Below, piece after piece: positions 15,917 through 25,487 of a stretch of 64,000 nt of DNA (the stretch's first letter is position 1; every line of letters starts with the position of its first letter). Source of the stretch: Streptomyces sp. NBC_00094 (GTDB lineage Bacteria; Actinomycetota; Actinomycetes; Streptomycetales; Streptomycetaceae); NCBI RefSeq assembly GCF_026343125.1, contig NZ_JAPEMB010000001.1:6143501-6207500 (forward strand), in the 5' to 3' direction. Position numbers and translations under genes: made by a program. The notes under the pieces are model-generated. The model worked only from the letters and a program-made list of their open reading frames with translations. It ran no database searches and was not told where the DNA came from.

Positions 15917-17905
15917 GTGAGCAGTGCTCGTTCTGGTGGGCGGGTGCTGGCTGCCCACCCCGGTGACCCCAAGCGCGTCGGCCCCTACCGGATCATCGGA
16001 CGCCTCGGCTCAGGGGGCATGGGCACGGTGTTCGCCGGCCTTGACGCCGCCGGTCTACGGGTCGCGGTCAAGGTCGTCCACCCTGCTCAGGCGGACGACG
16101 CGGAGTTCCGGGCGCGCTTCCGCCGAGAAGTGCAGCTCTCCGCCCGTGTCCAGGGCCCCTGCCTCATACCCCTGATCGCGGCTGACGTCGAAGCACCGTC
16201 GCCGTGGCTGGCCACTGCCTATGCCCCAGGGCTCACCCTCGATCGGTACATCGCCGCGCACGGGCCGCTGGCCGGTGGAACCCTCTACGCCTTTGCTGCG
16301 GGCACAGCCCAGGCCCTCGCGGCCATTCACGCCGCGGGTGTCGTCCACAGGGACGTCAAGCCGCAGAACGTCATCCTGACCCCGGTCGGTCCCCGAGTCC
16401 TGGACTTCGGCATCGCTCATGCCGCCGACGGCACATCCGTGACGCGCACCGGCATTCTGACCGGCACCCCAGGATGGATCAGCCCTGAGCACTACCGCAC
16501 CGGTACAACGGGCCCCGAGGGCGACATGTTCGTCTGGGGCACTCTCATAGCCTTCGCAGCCACCGGTCGTGCGCCCTTCGGCGGGGGAGCCCCCGACGCG
16601 GTCGCCTACCGGGTCATGTCCGAGGAACCTGATCTGCGTGGCCTTCCTGGTGAACTCCACGCCATCGTGAGCAGCGCTCTTGCCAAGGAGCCGGGGGACC
16701 GAGCCACAGCGTGGGACGCTGCCGAGACATGTGCCGTTCTCCTCGCAGCCCAGGCCACACAGGTCGCGCCGACGGGTGCGGAGCCGACACTGGTGGGCGA
16801 TCTCGTCGCTGCCCAGTGGGACGTCCCCACTCCGGACGACCCGAACTGGAGACGTCCTGCCCGTTCCAGCAGACGACTCGTCGGCATCGCGGCGGTGGTG
16901 GGCACTGTCATAGGTGGCCTGGCGGGTGGAGCGCTGGCCCTGCAGCCCGACAAGACGGAGACGGCTTCGACGAGTTCCCCTCCTCCCGCCGGCGCATCCC
17001 CCAGCAAGACCGCCACCATGCCGGCTTCCGCTTCACCCGCAGCAAGCTCCCAGGCTGTGGTGGACGCCGCGTCATCCCCTACTCCTGCGAACGCGGACGA
17101 GGCGACGATCGACACGTGGCGTGCAGCTCGTCGTGCCAAAGGGGAAGTGGAGATCGAGACCGAGGCCGCACTCGGGCACGACCTCAGCTACGGCATGGGC
17201 GAGGAGTACAACTACAGCGGTCAGTACGACGTGGGCTACGCCCCGTCTCGGAGAGAGCTCTACATAGCTATCAGCGGCCCGGCCGTGGAGTCACGTGTTG
17301 TGCAGGGAGTAGCCAAGAACGCCTGCCTCACCTTGCGCATGATGGCGGGCATCTACAAGTCCCTTCCGTACGACGAGTACGTCTTGGTCGACAACACCAC
17401 GTCCACGGCGCCGGCGATCGTGTGGGAGGACGACTTCCGTGCCAACACCGGCTGCATCACGCAGACCATCGACCGCACTGCCGCCGACCCCGGGCAGGAG
17501 CCGAGCTGGCACCCCGCCGAAGAAGGACTGGCCGCGGCCCAGATCCCCAGCGTCGACAAGCGCGAAATCAGAGTGGCAACCGAGGCGGTCCACCAGCTCT
17601 TTGTCGACTGGAACGCCAACTCCCGTCTGTTCGAAGACCCCCGCTACATCAGCGACCAGAACACCAGCATCGGCTTCGCTCCGCACGAAGGCGTGATGTA
17701 CGTGTGGGCCACGAAGCCCGAGTGGGACCAGAGCACGCGAGAGGAGTGGGCAGAGGCCGCCGCCGGCGTTGCCTGCCGGACAGTTCTCGCGGAATCTCGC
17801 GCGGGGCAGGCATGGGGCTACGCCCAGTACGCGGTGGCGGTACTTGACAGCGCTGGAGGCACGGAGTTCCTTCGCTGGGGCACGGCCGGCAGCTGCACGA
17901 GTTGA
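15917..17905 (+). CDS. Membrane-anchored Ser/Thr protein kinase (Hanks type)
   Basis: A 662-residue kinase starting at GTG 15917 after AAGGAGAT. The catalytic domain (about 22-280) has G-loop GRLGSGGMG, catalytic K52 in VAVKVV, HRD at 144-146 in VVHRDVKPQN and DFG at 163-165; all key residues are present. A cytoplasmic linker leads to one membrane segment (about 320-342), a Ser/Thr/Pro/Ala-rich stalk and a roughly 260-residue extracellular domain with paired cysteines. The ligand is unknown. It is the first gene of the accessory region, stands alone, and is followed by a good hairpin. Confidence 0.92.
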   Translation: MSSARSGGRVLAAHPGDPKRVGPYRIIGRLGSGGMGTVFAGLDAAGLRVAVKVVHPAQADDAEFRARFRREVQLSARVQGPCLIPLIAADVEAPSPWLATAYAPGLTLDRYIAAHGPLAGGTLYAFAAGTAQALAAIHAAGVVHRDVKPQNVILTPVGPRVLDFGIAHAADGTSVTRTGILTGTPGWISPEHYRTGTTGPEGDMFVWGTLIAFAATGRAPFGGGAPDAVAYRVMSEEPDLRGLPGELHAIVSSALAKEPGDRATAWDAAETCAVLLAAQATQVAPTGAEPTLVGDLVAAQWDVPTPDDPNWRRPARSSRRLVGIAAVVGTVIGGLAGGALALQPDKTETASTSSPPPAGASPSKTATMPASASPAASSQAVVDAASSPTPANADEATIDTWRAARRAKGEVEIETEAALGHDLSYGMGEEYNYSGQYDVGYAPSRRELYIAISGPAVESRVVQGVAKNACLTLRMMAGIYKSLPYDEYVLVDNTTSTAPAIVWEDDFRANTGCITQTIDRTAADPGQEPSWHPAEEGLAAAQIPSVDKREIRVATEAVHQLFVDWNANSRLFEDPRYISDQNTSIGFAPHEGVMYVWATKPEWDQSTREEWAEAAAGVACRTVLAESRAGQAWGYAQYAVAVLDSAGGTEFLRWGTAGSCTS

Positions 17906-17990
17906 CCTCGTCTCAGGCCAGCATTTGTTGCGTCCGGTGGAGGTCAGCCGAACGCAAGGTTTGTAGAGGCCGAACGCAGGACCTTGGATC

Positions 17991-18025
17991 TGCCAGCCCA
18001 GCGAGTGCGCCCCGCTGGGCTGGCA
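17991..18025 (+). terminator. Hairpin after the Ser/Thr kinase gene
   Basis: A perfect 13-bp stem (17991-18003 with 18013-18025) with a nine-base loop lies 85 bases after the kinase stop. The rest of the gap (17906-18316) shows no gene on either strand that I can support; a 101-codon frame on the plus strand (18036-18341) has no recognisable features. Confidence 0.8.
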
Positions 18026-18316
18026 TCGAGGTTCGGTGAGGTTTCAACTGAGGGGCCCTACACCCATTGGTGTGCCGCGCAGCTTCGCTGCCGAGTGTTT
18101 AGAAGGCACTTGGTGGGTGGGGGAGTGGGATGGCTCTGACCTGAGCGGATGGGTGACGGCGGTGGCCGCTCCCGAAAACCTCGGGCGTTTTCGGGACGGC
18201 GGGGCTGTGGAACGGTCCTTCCGGGTAGGGGTGCAGGAGTGCGTCCTCGGTGGTTGCGGACACCGTTTTTGCCGAACTCCGGAGTTCGAACGTCGTCTGA
18301 CGGGCCGGCAAGGTGG

Positions 18317-19613
18317 CTACACCGACCAGAGCTTGGTGTAGTTCTCGATTTCCTCGGCCGTCAGTCTGCTGACGCCCTCGATGCGCATCGCTTGTGTGTC
18401 CCAAGGTTTCGTGTCCTGCAGCAGAGGGGTGAGCAGCACTGCGAGCGTCACGCTTTCCTCCGGTAGGCCGGTTGCCTGCGTCACTTCGTGGTGTCGGAGA
18501 AGGACGTACGACATGAAGGCAGTCTGTACGTACGGATCGTGGCGAGTGGCGCACCCGAGGACGAGCTGCCGGGTGCCGGTCGGCTTGATGACGCGACGCC
18601 AGCGCCACTTGATCCCCCCGTTGGGGGCATTGTGGACGTCGCCAAGCATGTCCAGGAGCAGCCTGCCCCACTCCTCGCGCAAGCTGACGGGGAGGCCCGC
18701 GTCGACCTCGGATAGCAGTGTGAGCCGGTTCTTCTCGGTCATGCCCTCTTTCATTGTGCTGGTGGCGATGTCTTCGAGAATCATCCGGGTGACCAGGTGG
18801 GCTTGGTTGGCACCGGATCCCACCGGATCCCACCGGCGCCTGAGGCAGCAGCGGCGCAGAGAGGTGGTCACCGCCGAGCACGAGGACGGCCGGGTTGACC
18901 TCTCCCGGCGTGGCCGCGAGGTCCTTGGCGGCCAGTTCGTAATAACGGACGGGCTCTTCGCCGAGGGGCACCGGGGGCAGTTCGGCCACGCGGAACAGAT
19001 AGTCGAGCACCGCCGTGGCCGACCGGAGCTGGTCGAAGAGGAACTCCCAGTCCCTCCTGATCAGGACGACGCTCGGGATGCCTGTGAGTTCGCAGTCCAC
19101 GATCACGTCCGTGGGTACGTGGTCGTGGTCGAGGACGACGACCACCAGCCATTCGTAGTCGCCGCCATGAACGGTGATTGTGCGGCCGCGCCCGTTCACG
19201 AGGTCGGCGGCCTGCGTCCGCAGATTGCGCACCGTGCCTTTGGCCTGTCGCGCCGCCTTGCGTCCTCGGCTCTGCAGCCAAGACTGCTCTCCGGCGTCGT
19301 CCTTGTACGCGCCCTCGCGGCTCTTGATCTGGACACTCGCACCACGGCCGTCAACCAGAAGCAGGCGATCGCCGAGTTCGCGCTGCCCAGATGCGACCTT
19401 TCTGATGGCCGAGCGGTAGACAAAGTCGGGAAGCCCCCACATTGCTGCCGCTCGGTGGGTTGCGAGCTCGGCGCCAGTCCCCTGATCGACGTCCGGAGGC
19501 AGGGACAGCGCGGCGGGCACTGTTCGCACGCCCAGGCCGACAGGCGTGTCGACGACGAGTTGCAGGACCTGCTTGCCGTCGGTGTTGGTCGGCTTCGACT
19601 CCTGGTGCTCCAT
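18317..19613 (-). pseudogene. Hypothetical protein disrupted by a 10-bp tandem duplication
   Basis: The first 260 or so codons (from ATG 19613) read normally and then run out of frame. The rest of the protein continues in another frame to the stop at 18317. The break coincides with GGATCCCACC repeated in tandem (18811-18830). Deleting one 10-base copy joins QAPVGSG to ANQAHLVTR and restores one 428-residue protein. The N-terminal half has a segment, LLLVDGRGASVQIKSRE, that resembles a PD-(D/E)xK nuclease core with an atypical Q-x-K; that is only a resemblance. The C-terminal half is helical and unassigned. No clear ribosome site is seen; GTG 19634 is an alternative start. Confidence 0.75.
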
Positions 19614-19668
19614 TGACTCATTAGAGGTGAGCACGGTCTTGTGCCGCAGACACTTTCACGAAGAGCCG

Positions 19669-20045
19669 TCAGTGTCGCAGTAGCTTGGCGATCGCTCGTG
19701 CCGCGCTTCGTGCCGGGCGTCCCACGCCGACGAGGGAGGCGGGTCCGGTCCAGGCGTCGTAGCCGATGAGGTGGAGGTGGGGCTCGGTAAGGGCCTGGGT
19801 GCCCGACGAGGGGATGTGGCCTTGGGGGGGCAAAGCAGGCTCAGTGGAGCCAGGTGTGCCAGGGCGGTACGGAGCTGCGTACCGGATGATGGCGTCCGCC
19901 TCGGCGGTCATGACGTCTGGCCGCTCCACGCCGTCGCCGTGAGGTGGGTGAACATTGGCTGGGCCTTGAAGAGTCCAGCATCACGGGCTGCGCGCACTGG
20001 GGGCACGGCGACGATGTCGCCGGCGGAAGCCGCAAGCTGCCCAGG
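19669..20045 (-). pseudogene. Remnant of an ArsO-type flavin-dependent monooxygenase
   Basis: Two frames on the minus strand carry the C-terminal part of a flavoprotein monooxygenase. The upstream frame has GDIVAVPPVRAARDAG (from about 20021). After a frameshift near 19925, the second frame has EADAIIRYAAPYRPG and the family's end motif HLIGYDAWTGPASLVGVGRPAR. The N-terminal FAD and NADPH Rossmann regions are missing. It is a dead relic. The following stretch to 20286 holds nothing else I can identify. Confidence 0.7.
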
Positions 20046-20286
20046 CCCGCTCACGCGCGTGGGAGAGGGGCATGTTGACTCCGTGGGACCAGCTCGTGGA
20101 CGGAGATTGTGGATGGGCTTCGGGATGGGAGCCCTGGGGGAGGGCCAGCAGGCAACCCCTGAACTGGAGGCATGGTTCGGATGGCAGATGAGGGAAGCGT
20201 GCTGGCGGCGTACAGGGAGCTCGGTGATCAAGTCGATCTAACTGGTTCGCTCCAGCGGCAAGGCATGCGGCCGATAGAGTGACCCA

Positions 20287-22080
20287 GTGACGCAGAGTTC
20301 TGATCTCTCACCATCGGTGGCCGACCTGTCTCGGCTGATCCCAACCGTTGTCCCAGTTGCCGAGGCCGACCCCGAGCTCGTCGCCGTAGGCGAACGGTAT
20401 TGGGCCCTGGCGGGCTTCACACCCGAACTGGGAACCCCCGTTTGGTCCGAGAAGGCGAAGGACATCAGCGTCGCAGGCTGGGGAAAACAGCTCTACGTGG
20501 TGGCCGCCGCAGGAGTGCGGGCCACGGTGCCAGAGCGAGCGTGCCCTGACTGTGCCGGCCCGCTCAGCCTCACCTCCCGAACGGCCTTCCAGCAGGTCAT
20601 CGACGGCCACGATCCGGCGTGTGTGGAATGCACCCCGTCCTTGGTCGCGGCAATCGAGTTCGTCACGGACCCGTCCAGGAAGACGAAGCGAGAGAAGGCC
20701 CAAGCTCAGGCCCGTGCCCAGCAGGTCGCCGCCGGTGCACGAGATCGGTGGGCAACCGCACAGAAGGAAGCCCTCACGGAGAAGTACCCGGCCTCCTTTC
20801 CCTGCGCCGGCGAGTTCCCGCATGTCGGCGTCAAGGAGATGGTGGCCACTCTGGCGCTTCTGCGGTACGCGGCTTCGACCTCGCCGATTTCCCAGGTTGG
20901 CGACTGGGTGACACCTCTGTACCCGCAGGCTGAGAAGATCTACTCGGTCGTCGCCTCCACCGTCCACGCGGACCTGCTGGCTATCGACCCCGGCAGCCCG
21001 CCGAGCGCCTTCACCTGGGAGCCGGCATCGTTCGAGCAGGCAGTTCAGGACGCCGGAGGCGACCTTGACGCCGTAGCGTCCCCCCGGCTCACTGGTCAGT
21101 TCTATCCGCTGAAAGCCAGACTGTTCGCTCCCCCAGGCCCGAGCGCCGGCATCGCCGTGAAGAATCTGGATGCTCACCTCGCGAAGGAGCTCCGGCCTGC
21201 GGCCATGAACGCGGGTCGTCAGGATGATCTCCTCGCGCTTGCCCAGGAGCTCATCGCAGGCGAGACGATCCGCTACTTCAACAACCGTCTGGTCGAGCTC
21301 AACCTGCCTGCGGTGCCGGACAATCACACGGCTCGGCTTACCGAGGCCGCCGAGAAGGTCGCAGGGCACCGTTCCATCGGCGAGAGTTACAACCTGGCGT
21401 GGCGAGCCACCCGCGCCGCCGCCGAGGCCGCCCAGAGGAGCCCTTACGCTCCCCGGGCGAACATGACCACCCACGCTGTGAACCAGTTCGAGAACCTCGC
21501 CAAGCAAGCCGTCGACGACCCCGACTGGGTCATCAAGCCGTTCAGCGAGATCCAGCGTCACGGAGTGGCTGCCATGACCCGCGTCCTGTTCTACACCGTG
21601 CTCGATGTCAACCCGGTCGAGGCGACCGTCCCCTCGCTTCGCTTAGCGCTCCCGGCACCATCAGTCGAGCGTGTCCCCGCCCAGGCGGCCGCAGGTACCC
21701 CCGAATGGGAGGACGTCGACCTGGCCTGGCTTGATGCCAACCCTGACGGCTGGGACCCCCGGGCGGTTCTGCTGCTCCTTGAGGCGCTTGCGAAGCACGA
21801 GGGCTTGGCGCCCGAATGGGAGGTGGACGAGCGGGTTGTGGCCCGCGGGGCGACTCACCTGAGGAACCTATACGAGAACCTTGCGCCTCTCCTGGGGGAG
21901 CGCCATGCGGCTATGGCGGTGTTCGCCGCCTCGGAGCTCCTGACACACCCGATTAGCGTCACCTCGGTTCCGTATACGAGCGGCAAGTGGATTCAAGAGG
22001 GGCTGGCCCAGTTCTTCGCTTTGGAGCACGAGGGCCCTGACGACCAAGGCCCGCTCGGTGACGTACCCGAGGAGGGATGA
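20287..22080 (+). CDS. Hypothetical protein with N-terminal CxxC...CxxC zinc ribbon
   Basis: A 597-residue soluble protein starting at GTG 20287. I do not recognise the family. Residues 86-115 contain ACPDC and ACVEC 22 residues apart, a probable zinc ribbon (C86, C89, C112, C115). An Arg/Lys/Gln/Ala-rich helix (about 125-165) follows, then a long helical region without membrane segments, signal peptide or nucleotide-binding motif. The C-terminus is acidic (EGPDDQGPLGDVPEEG). Codon use is less GC-extreme than in the core genes, fitting acquisition. Its neighbours are decayed genes, but this frame is fully open, so it may still be expressed. Confidence 0.7.
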   Translation: MTQSSDLSPSVADLSRLIPTVVPVAEADPELVAVGERYWALAGFTPELGTPVWSEKAKDISVAGWGKQLYVVAAAGVRATVPERACPDCAGPLSLTSRTAFQQVIDGHDPACVECTPSLVAAIEFVTDPSRKTKREKAQAQARAQQVAAGARDRWATAQKEALTEKYPASFPCAGEFPHVGVKEMVATLALLRYAASTSPISQVGDWVTPLYPQAEKIYSVVASTVHADLLAIDPGSPPSAFTWEPASFEQAVQDAGGDLDAVASPRLTGQFYPLKARLFAPPGPSAGIAVKNLDAHLAKELRPAAMNAGRQDDLLALAQELIAGETIRYFNNRLVELNLPAVPDNHTARLTEAAEKVAGHRSIGESYNLAWRATRAAAEAAQRSPYAPRANMTTHAVNQFENLAKQAVDDPDWVIKPFSEIQRHGVAAMTRVLFYTVLDVNPVEATVPSLRLALPAPSVERVPAQAAAGTPEWEDVDLAWLDANPDGWDPRAVLLLLEALAKHEGLAPEWEVDERVVARGATHLRNLYENLAPLLGERHAAMAVFAASELLTHPISVTSVPYTSGKWIQEGLAQFFALEHEGPDDQGPLGDVPEEG

Positions 22081-22260
22081 GTGGAATCCGAGCGACGCGG
22101 AGTGGAATGCCCTGGCTGGACCGCATGCCAAAGAGACCGGCCCTCGTCGGTGCGGGCGTGTCTGCCTCCGACCTCCTTCTGTGCGGCTTCGCCCGAACTG
22201 GGTGTCGTATCCTGCTAGTTCGCTGATCCTCCCGTCGGCATCAGGAATCGGGGCACGGCC

Positions 22261-23190
22261 GTGTCGTTGTTTCTGCATCGTTCGAACCAGACCAAGCTCC
22301 TGCGCCGGACCGCCGTGGATCGGTGCAAGTAGTGCGGCACACCCATCGAGTGGTACGAGCGGTACGACAGTCTCCGGATCCCCCTCTCCCCGGAGTTCCC
22401 CGCGCGGCCGGTTCCGCCCAAGATGCGCTGGCATCTCAACCGGGGAATCGCCTACCCCGGCGAGGATCCCTACACGAAGTACTGCCGCATTCCTCATCCA
22501 GCCGTCTGCCCCACGGTCGACCATCACGATCTCCCTCCAGAGCTGGAGGACGTTGTCGCCCGGCTCGCGGTACGGATGCGCGGCCGGATCGAGCGGGGCG
22601 AGTTCACACCGCACATCGAACCGGTGGAAGAGGAGGAGGTCGCCGGCCCGGACCCTGAGGAGGTCGAGGAGATCCGGCATGTCATCTCGTACTACGGGAC
22701 TCTGCGGATCGCGCCCTGCGAGATCCATGAGCTCCGGTGCATCGCGACCGATTCCACGACCGGGCAGCGGTGCGAGAACGGGGTGTTCGACCTCGATGAA
22801 GGGAAGTGGGAAGAGGTCGAAGTCCCCCATGCTCCCGGCCGCCAAGGCCAACAGATCCTGTCCACGACCGGCGGCCGTATGTGGGCATGGGCGGTGCATG
22901 ACTTCAACTACCTGCGCCGCTGGTGGAAGCAGCACTGCATGGACCACTACGGTTCCTCCGCGCCCGATCACGTGAAGTTCGAGCTTGTGCAGTTTCATCC
23001 GCTCATCCACGGCGACTACATCCTCACGCAGCGCCCAGAGGGCTACGAGCGCACTCCCACCGGTCAGGAAATCGTTATTCACCACGGCCCCACCGGTGAG
23101 CAAACCGTCTGTGCGACGGCCGGCTGCTGGCTCTCCACCTTCGGCACGCAACCTGAGGGGGTGGCTCTGCTGGAGCTGCGACCGTGCTGA
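22261..23190 (+). pseudogene. DUF6083 protein interrupted by an in-frame amber codon
   Basis: The frame from GTG 22261 reads SLFLHRSNQTKLLRR...DRCK, then TAG at 22330-22332, then CGTPIEWYERYDSLR and on without a break to 23190. Homologues have an uninterrupted CxxC zinc finger here, so TAG most likely replaced CAG (Gln) inside C-K-x-C. An ATG at 22423 could restart translation and would give a 255-residue protein lacking the zinc finger. The rest has the DUF6083 signature RWHLNRGIAYP...YCRIPHPAVCP and an uncharacterised C-terminal half. Its end overlaps the toxin gene by seven bases. The 180 bases before it hold nothing recognisable. Confidence 0.72.
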
Positions 23191-24340
23191 GAAGCGCCGC
23201 GCACGGGCGTCACGCCGGGGTGCTCATGCAGCGCTTCCTCGAGGACGCGCAGACCTACGCCCTCACCGGGAGCAAGGCACACTCCGGCGAGGCCGCCGAT
23301 GCCTTCCAGATGTACGTCAAGCACAGCGTCGGCCTCACCTGCCCTCCGGCGAAGACGGAGGAAGGCGAGCCGCTGGTGACGAACCTCGTCGCCGCCTGCA
23401 CGCAGATAGCCAAGGCATGTGACCGGTACGCCGAGCACGTGGAGGCCGCCAAGGGGAAGATCGCCGAGCGCAAGTTGGACTTCTTCGCGGTCGACATGCC
23501 CTGGGACCAGCCGATGTTCGGGGGCAACGGATACGATGGCGGACTGCTCGACGCCGTACTGGGAGACTCCTGGATCCGGGACCTCGGCTCCGTGGGCCAT
23601 GCACTGGACTCGTCCGCCGCCCGCATCAAGCTCCCCGCGGCCGATCCGCCTGCGGCACCCGCCATCCCGGGACTCCCGTTCCTGCCGCCCCTCATTCCCG
23701 CGCCGATACCCGTACCTGTCCCCGTCGTCCTCGCGTCGTACACCGGGCAGGTGCCCGCCCTGGCTCCGATGATCAACCCCGTCGACCCGGGTATCTCCTT
23801 CGTCGACCCGATTCCACCGGTCCCTGGGACGACCCGTCTGCTCACCGCGGCGGAGCAGCAGCAGTTCCGCGCGTGGGTGAATACCCTCCGACCCGGCGGC
23901 GGTGGCCCGGCGGCCCCGGACAACGCCTACCAACTCCGCGTGGCCGGCTACCCCGAGCGGGAAGTGCCGTTGCTCGGGAGCAAGCGCGGGCTCATGGTGG
24001 ACGGCATACGCCCCCTCGGCGGCCATCTCGTCGAGGCGAAGCACGTACGGGACCCGGACTGCACGAAGAAGAGCTTCCGCACACTCGACCGGGTCGAAGA
24101 GACACTGGCGAAGCCCGTCAAGATCAACAATCAGGGGAAGATCTCATGGGACCCGGTCGTCGACTCCATGTACGCGGGTGACGAGAAGGAGCTCGTCCGC
24201 TACAAGCAGGCCGTGGCCCCCCCCCGAGCAACGAGATCCGGGGCTTGGAGATCGTGACGAACGGGCGGGACAACGCCGTCTACTGGCAGTCCATGATGGC
24301 GATGACGGGCACGCCAGGCTCGACGCGGTACGTCCCCTGA
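23184..24340 (+). pseudogene. Restriction-endonuclease-fold polymorphic toxin, frameshifted at a C9 run
   Basis: From GTG 23184 the frame encodes a helical N-terminal region (1-150), a Pro-rich hinge (about 150-235, VPVPVPV-like) and a C-terminal toxin domain with YQLRVAGYPEREVPL, MVDGIRP and LVEAKHVRDPDC. The D...E-x-K pattern marks a restriction-endonuclease-fold nuclease. At nine consecutive C (24217-24225) the frame is lost and stops at 24257. One extra C would restore NEIRGLEIVTNGRDNAVYWQ and a natural stop at 24340 (385 residues). The next gene is its likely immunity protein. The gene is either dead, phase-variable or miscalled at the homopolymer. Confidence 0.78.
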
Positions 24341-24354
24341 GAACAAGGAAGACC

Positions 24355-24807
24355 ATGGCCACGGAACGAAACATCCGGACGAACTTCGCCTTCTATCCCC
24401 CCGAGGGGAACGGTGGAGCCTGGCACGCCACGCTGGACTCCTTGGAGCGGGCGCTGCGAGAGGCATTTCCCGACCCCGCCATCGGGCACCGGCGGTCCGG
24501 CGTCCACGAGTTGACCGTGCTGGATTTCGAGATCGAGCTGGCGCCGGACGTGTGGCTGGACGGCACCGCGTCCATCGCCGAGCCCGACTACGCCTACATC
24601 ACCCTCACCGATGTGACGGCGGACGAGGCCGGCGCCTTCGCCGTCTGGTTGCGCGACTCGTTCACTCCGGCGCCGAACCTCGTGCGCTTCGCCAGCAGCC
24701 TCGCCATGGCGAACGGCGAGGACACCCCCTCGCCGCTGCCAGTCGAAGGGGGCCGCGAAGACATCGGTGACCTGCTGCGCCGGCACCTCGACGCATTCGA
24801 CTACTGA
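24355..24807 (+). CDS. Probable immunity protein of the adjacent nuclease toxin
   Basis: A 150-residue acidic soluble protein with AAGGAAG placed 5 bases before ATG 24355 and only 14 bases after the restored toxin stop. It has no membrane segment or catalytic motif. Features include FYPPEGNGGAWHATLDSLE and a mid-protein IELAPDVWLDG. I assign the immunity role from position and size alone: small gene directly downstream of a polymorphic nuclease toxin. It remains intact although the toxin is frameshifted, which fits retained protection against kin toxins. Confidence 0.6.
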   Translation: MATERNIRTNFAFYPPEGNGGAWHATLDSLERALREAFPDPAIGHRRSGVHELTVLDFEIELAPDVWLDGTASIAEPDYAYITLTDVTADEAGAFAVWLRDSFTPAPNLVRFASSLAMANGEDTPSPLPVEGGREDIGDLLRRHLDAFDY

Positions 24808-24900
24808 CTAGCGACCATCAAGCGGACTGCCGCCTGTGTGACGCTGCTTCGCGTCGCTCTGATCGGCCGACGGAACGTATTGATCAGAAACTTATTGGGT

Positions 24901-25217
24901 TCACTCGTCGAGGGTGTAGCGGACGTGTGGGCCGCCGAAGTATCCGCGCACGATGTGGGGTTGGCTTATCGGCGGTGGAAGAACCTGCGGGTTTCGGTGG
25001 CGAGTTCGGCCTGGTTCCTGACCCGGTGGGTGTGGGGCAGGCTGCGCTTGAGGTCGGCGTTGACCAGCTCGTCGGGGTTCAGCTCGGGTGAGTACGAGGG
25101 CAGGAAGGGCAGCTCGATCTGGTCCTTGTGGTCGGCGAGCCAGGTCCGGACGGCCTTCGAGAGGTGGGCCGAGTGCCGGTCGACGACCAGGTGGACGTGG
25201 CGGTCTAAGACGTCATC
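24901..25217 (-). mobile_element. IS630-family transposase fragment (C-terminal)
   Basis: The minus strand carries the catalytic C-terminal end of an IS630/Tc1-type DDE transposase: HLVVDRHSAHLSKAVRTWL, then LPFLPSYSPELNPDELVN with the second and third acidic residues, then RYTLDE before a stop at 24901. A one-base frameshift near 24966 separates the last 20 codons. The N-terminal two thirds are absent. It is an immobile relic, ending abruptly at about 25217. Confidence 0.82.
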
Positions 25218-25268
25218 TCCATTGGCCGTCGACTGCATGGATAGTCGCTGGTAGGTACGTGCCGATCG

Positions 25269-25487
25269 TTGTTGAATGCCATGGTGAGTGGCTACTGGAC
25301 ACCGGCTCATTACGCGGTCGAGCGCGAGGATGCAGAGGCTCTGGCCAGCTTGCTCGCCCGCGCGGATCCTGAGCTCGCTGATCCAGACGGTCGCACTCCC
25401 CGGGGCATGGCCACTTTCTACGATCACGATCTGGCCGTACGGCTGCTGCGCACCCACATCAGCAAGCGAGCCTGCGGTAGCAGATGA
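25269..25487 (+). pseudogene. Ankyrin-repeat protein fragment cut by an insertion sequence
   Basis: A 72-codon frame starting near ATG 25269 contains YWTPAHYAVEREDAEALASL and DPELADPDGRTPRGMA, which fit one to two ankyrin repeats (TPxHYAxxxxxxE...DxxGRTP). The last dozen codons run into the IS5-type element whose transposase stop is at 25459, so the original gene end is lost. No function can be assigned. Confidence 0.5.

Noticed and set aside
18036..18341. 101-codon plus-strand frame after the kinase gene
   Set aside because: No ribosome site, no recognisable motif, and it runs into the opposite-strand gene.
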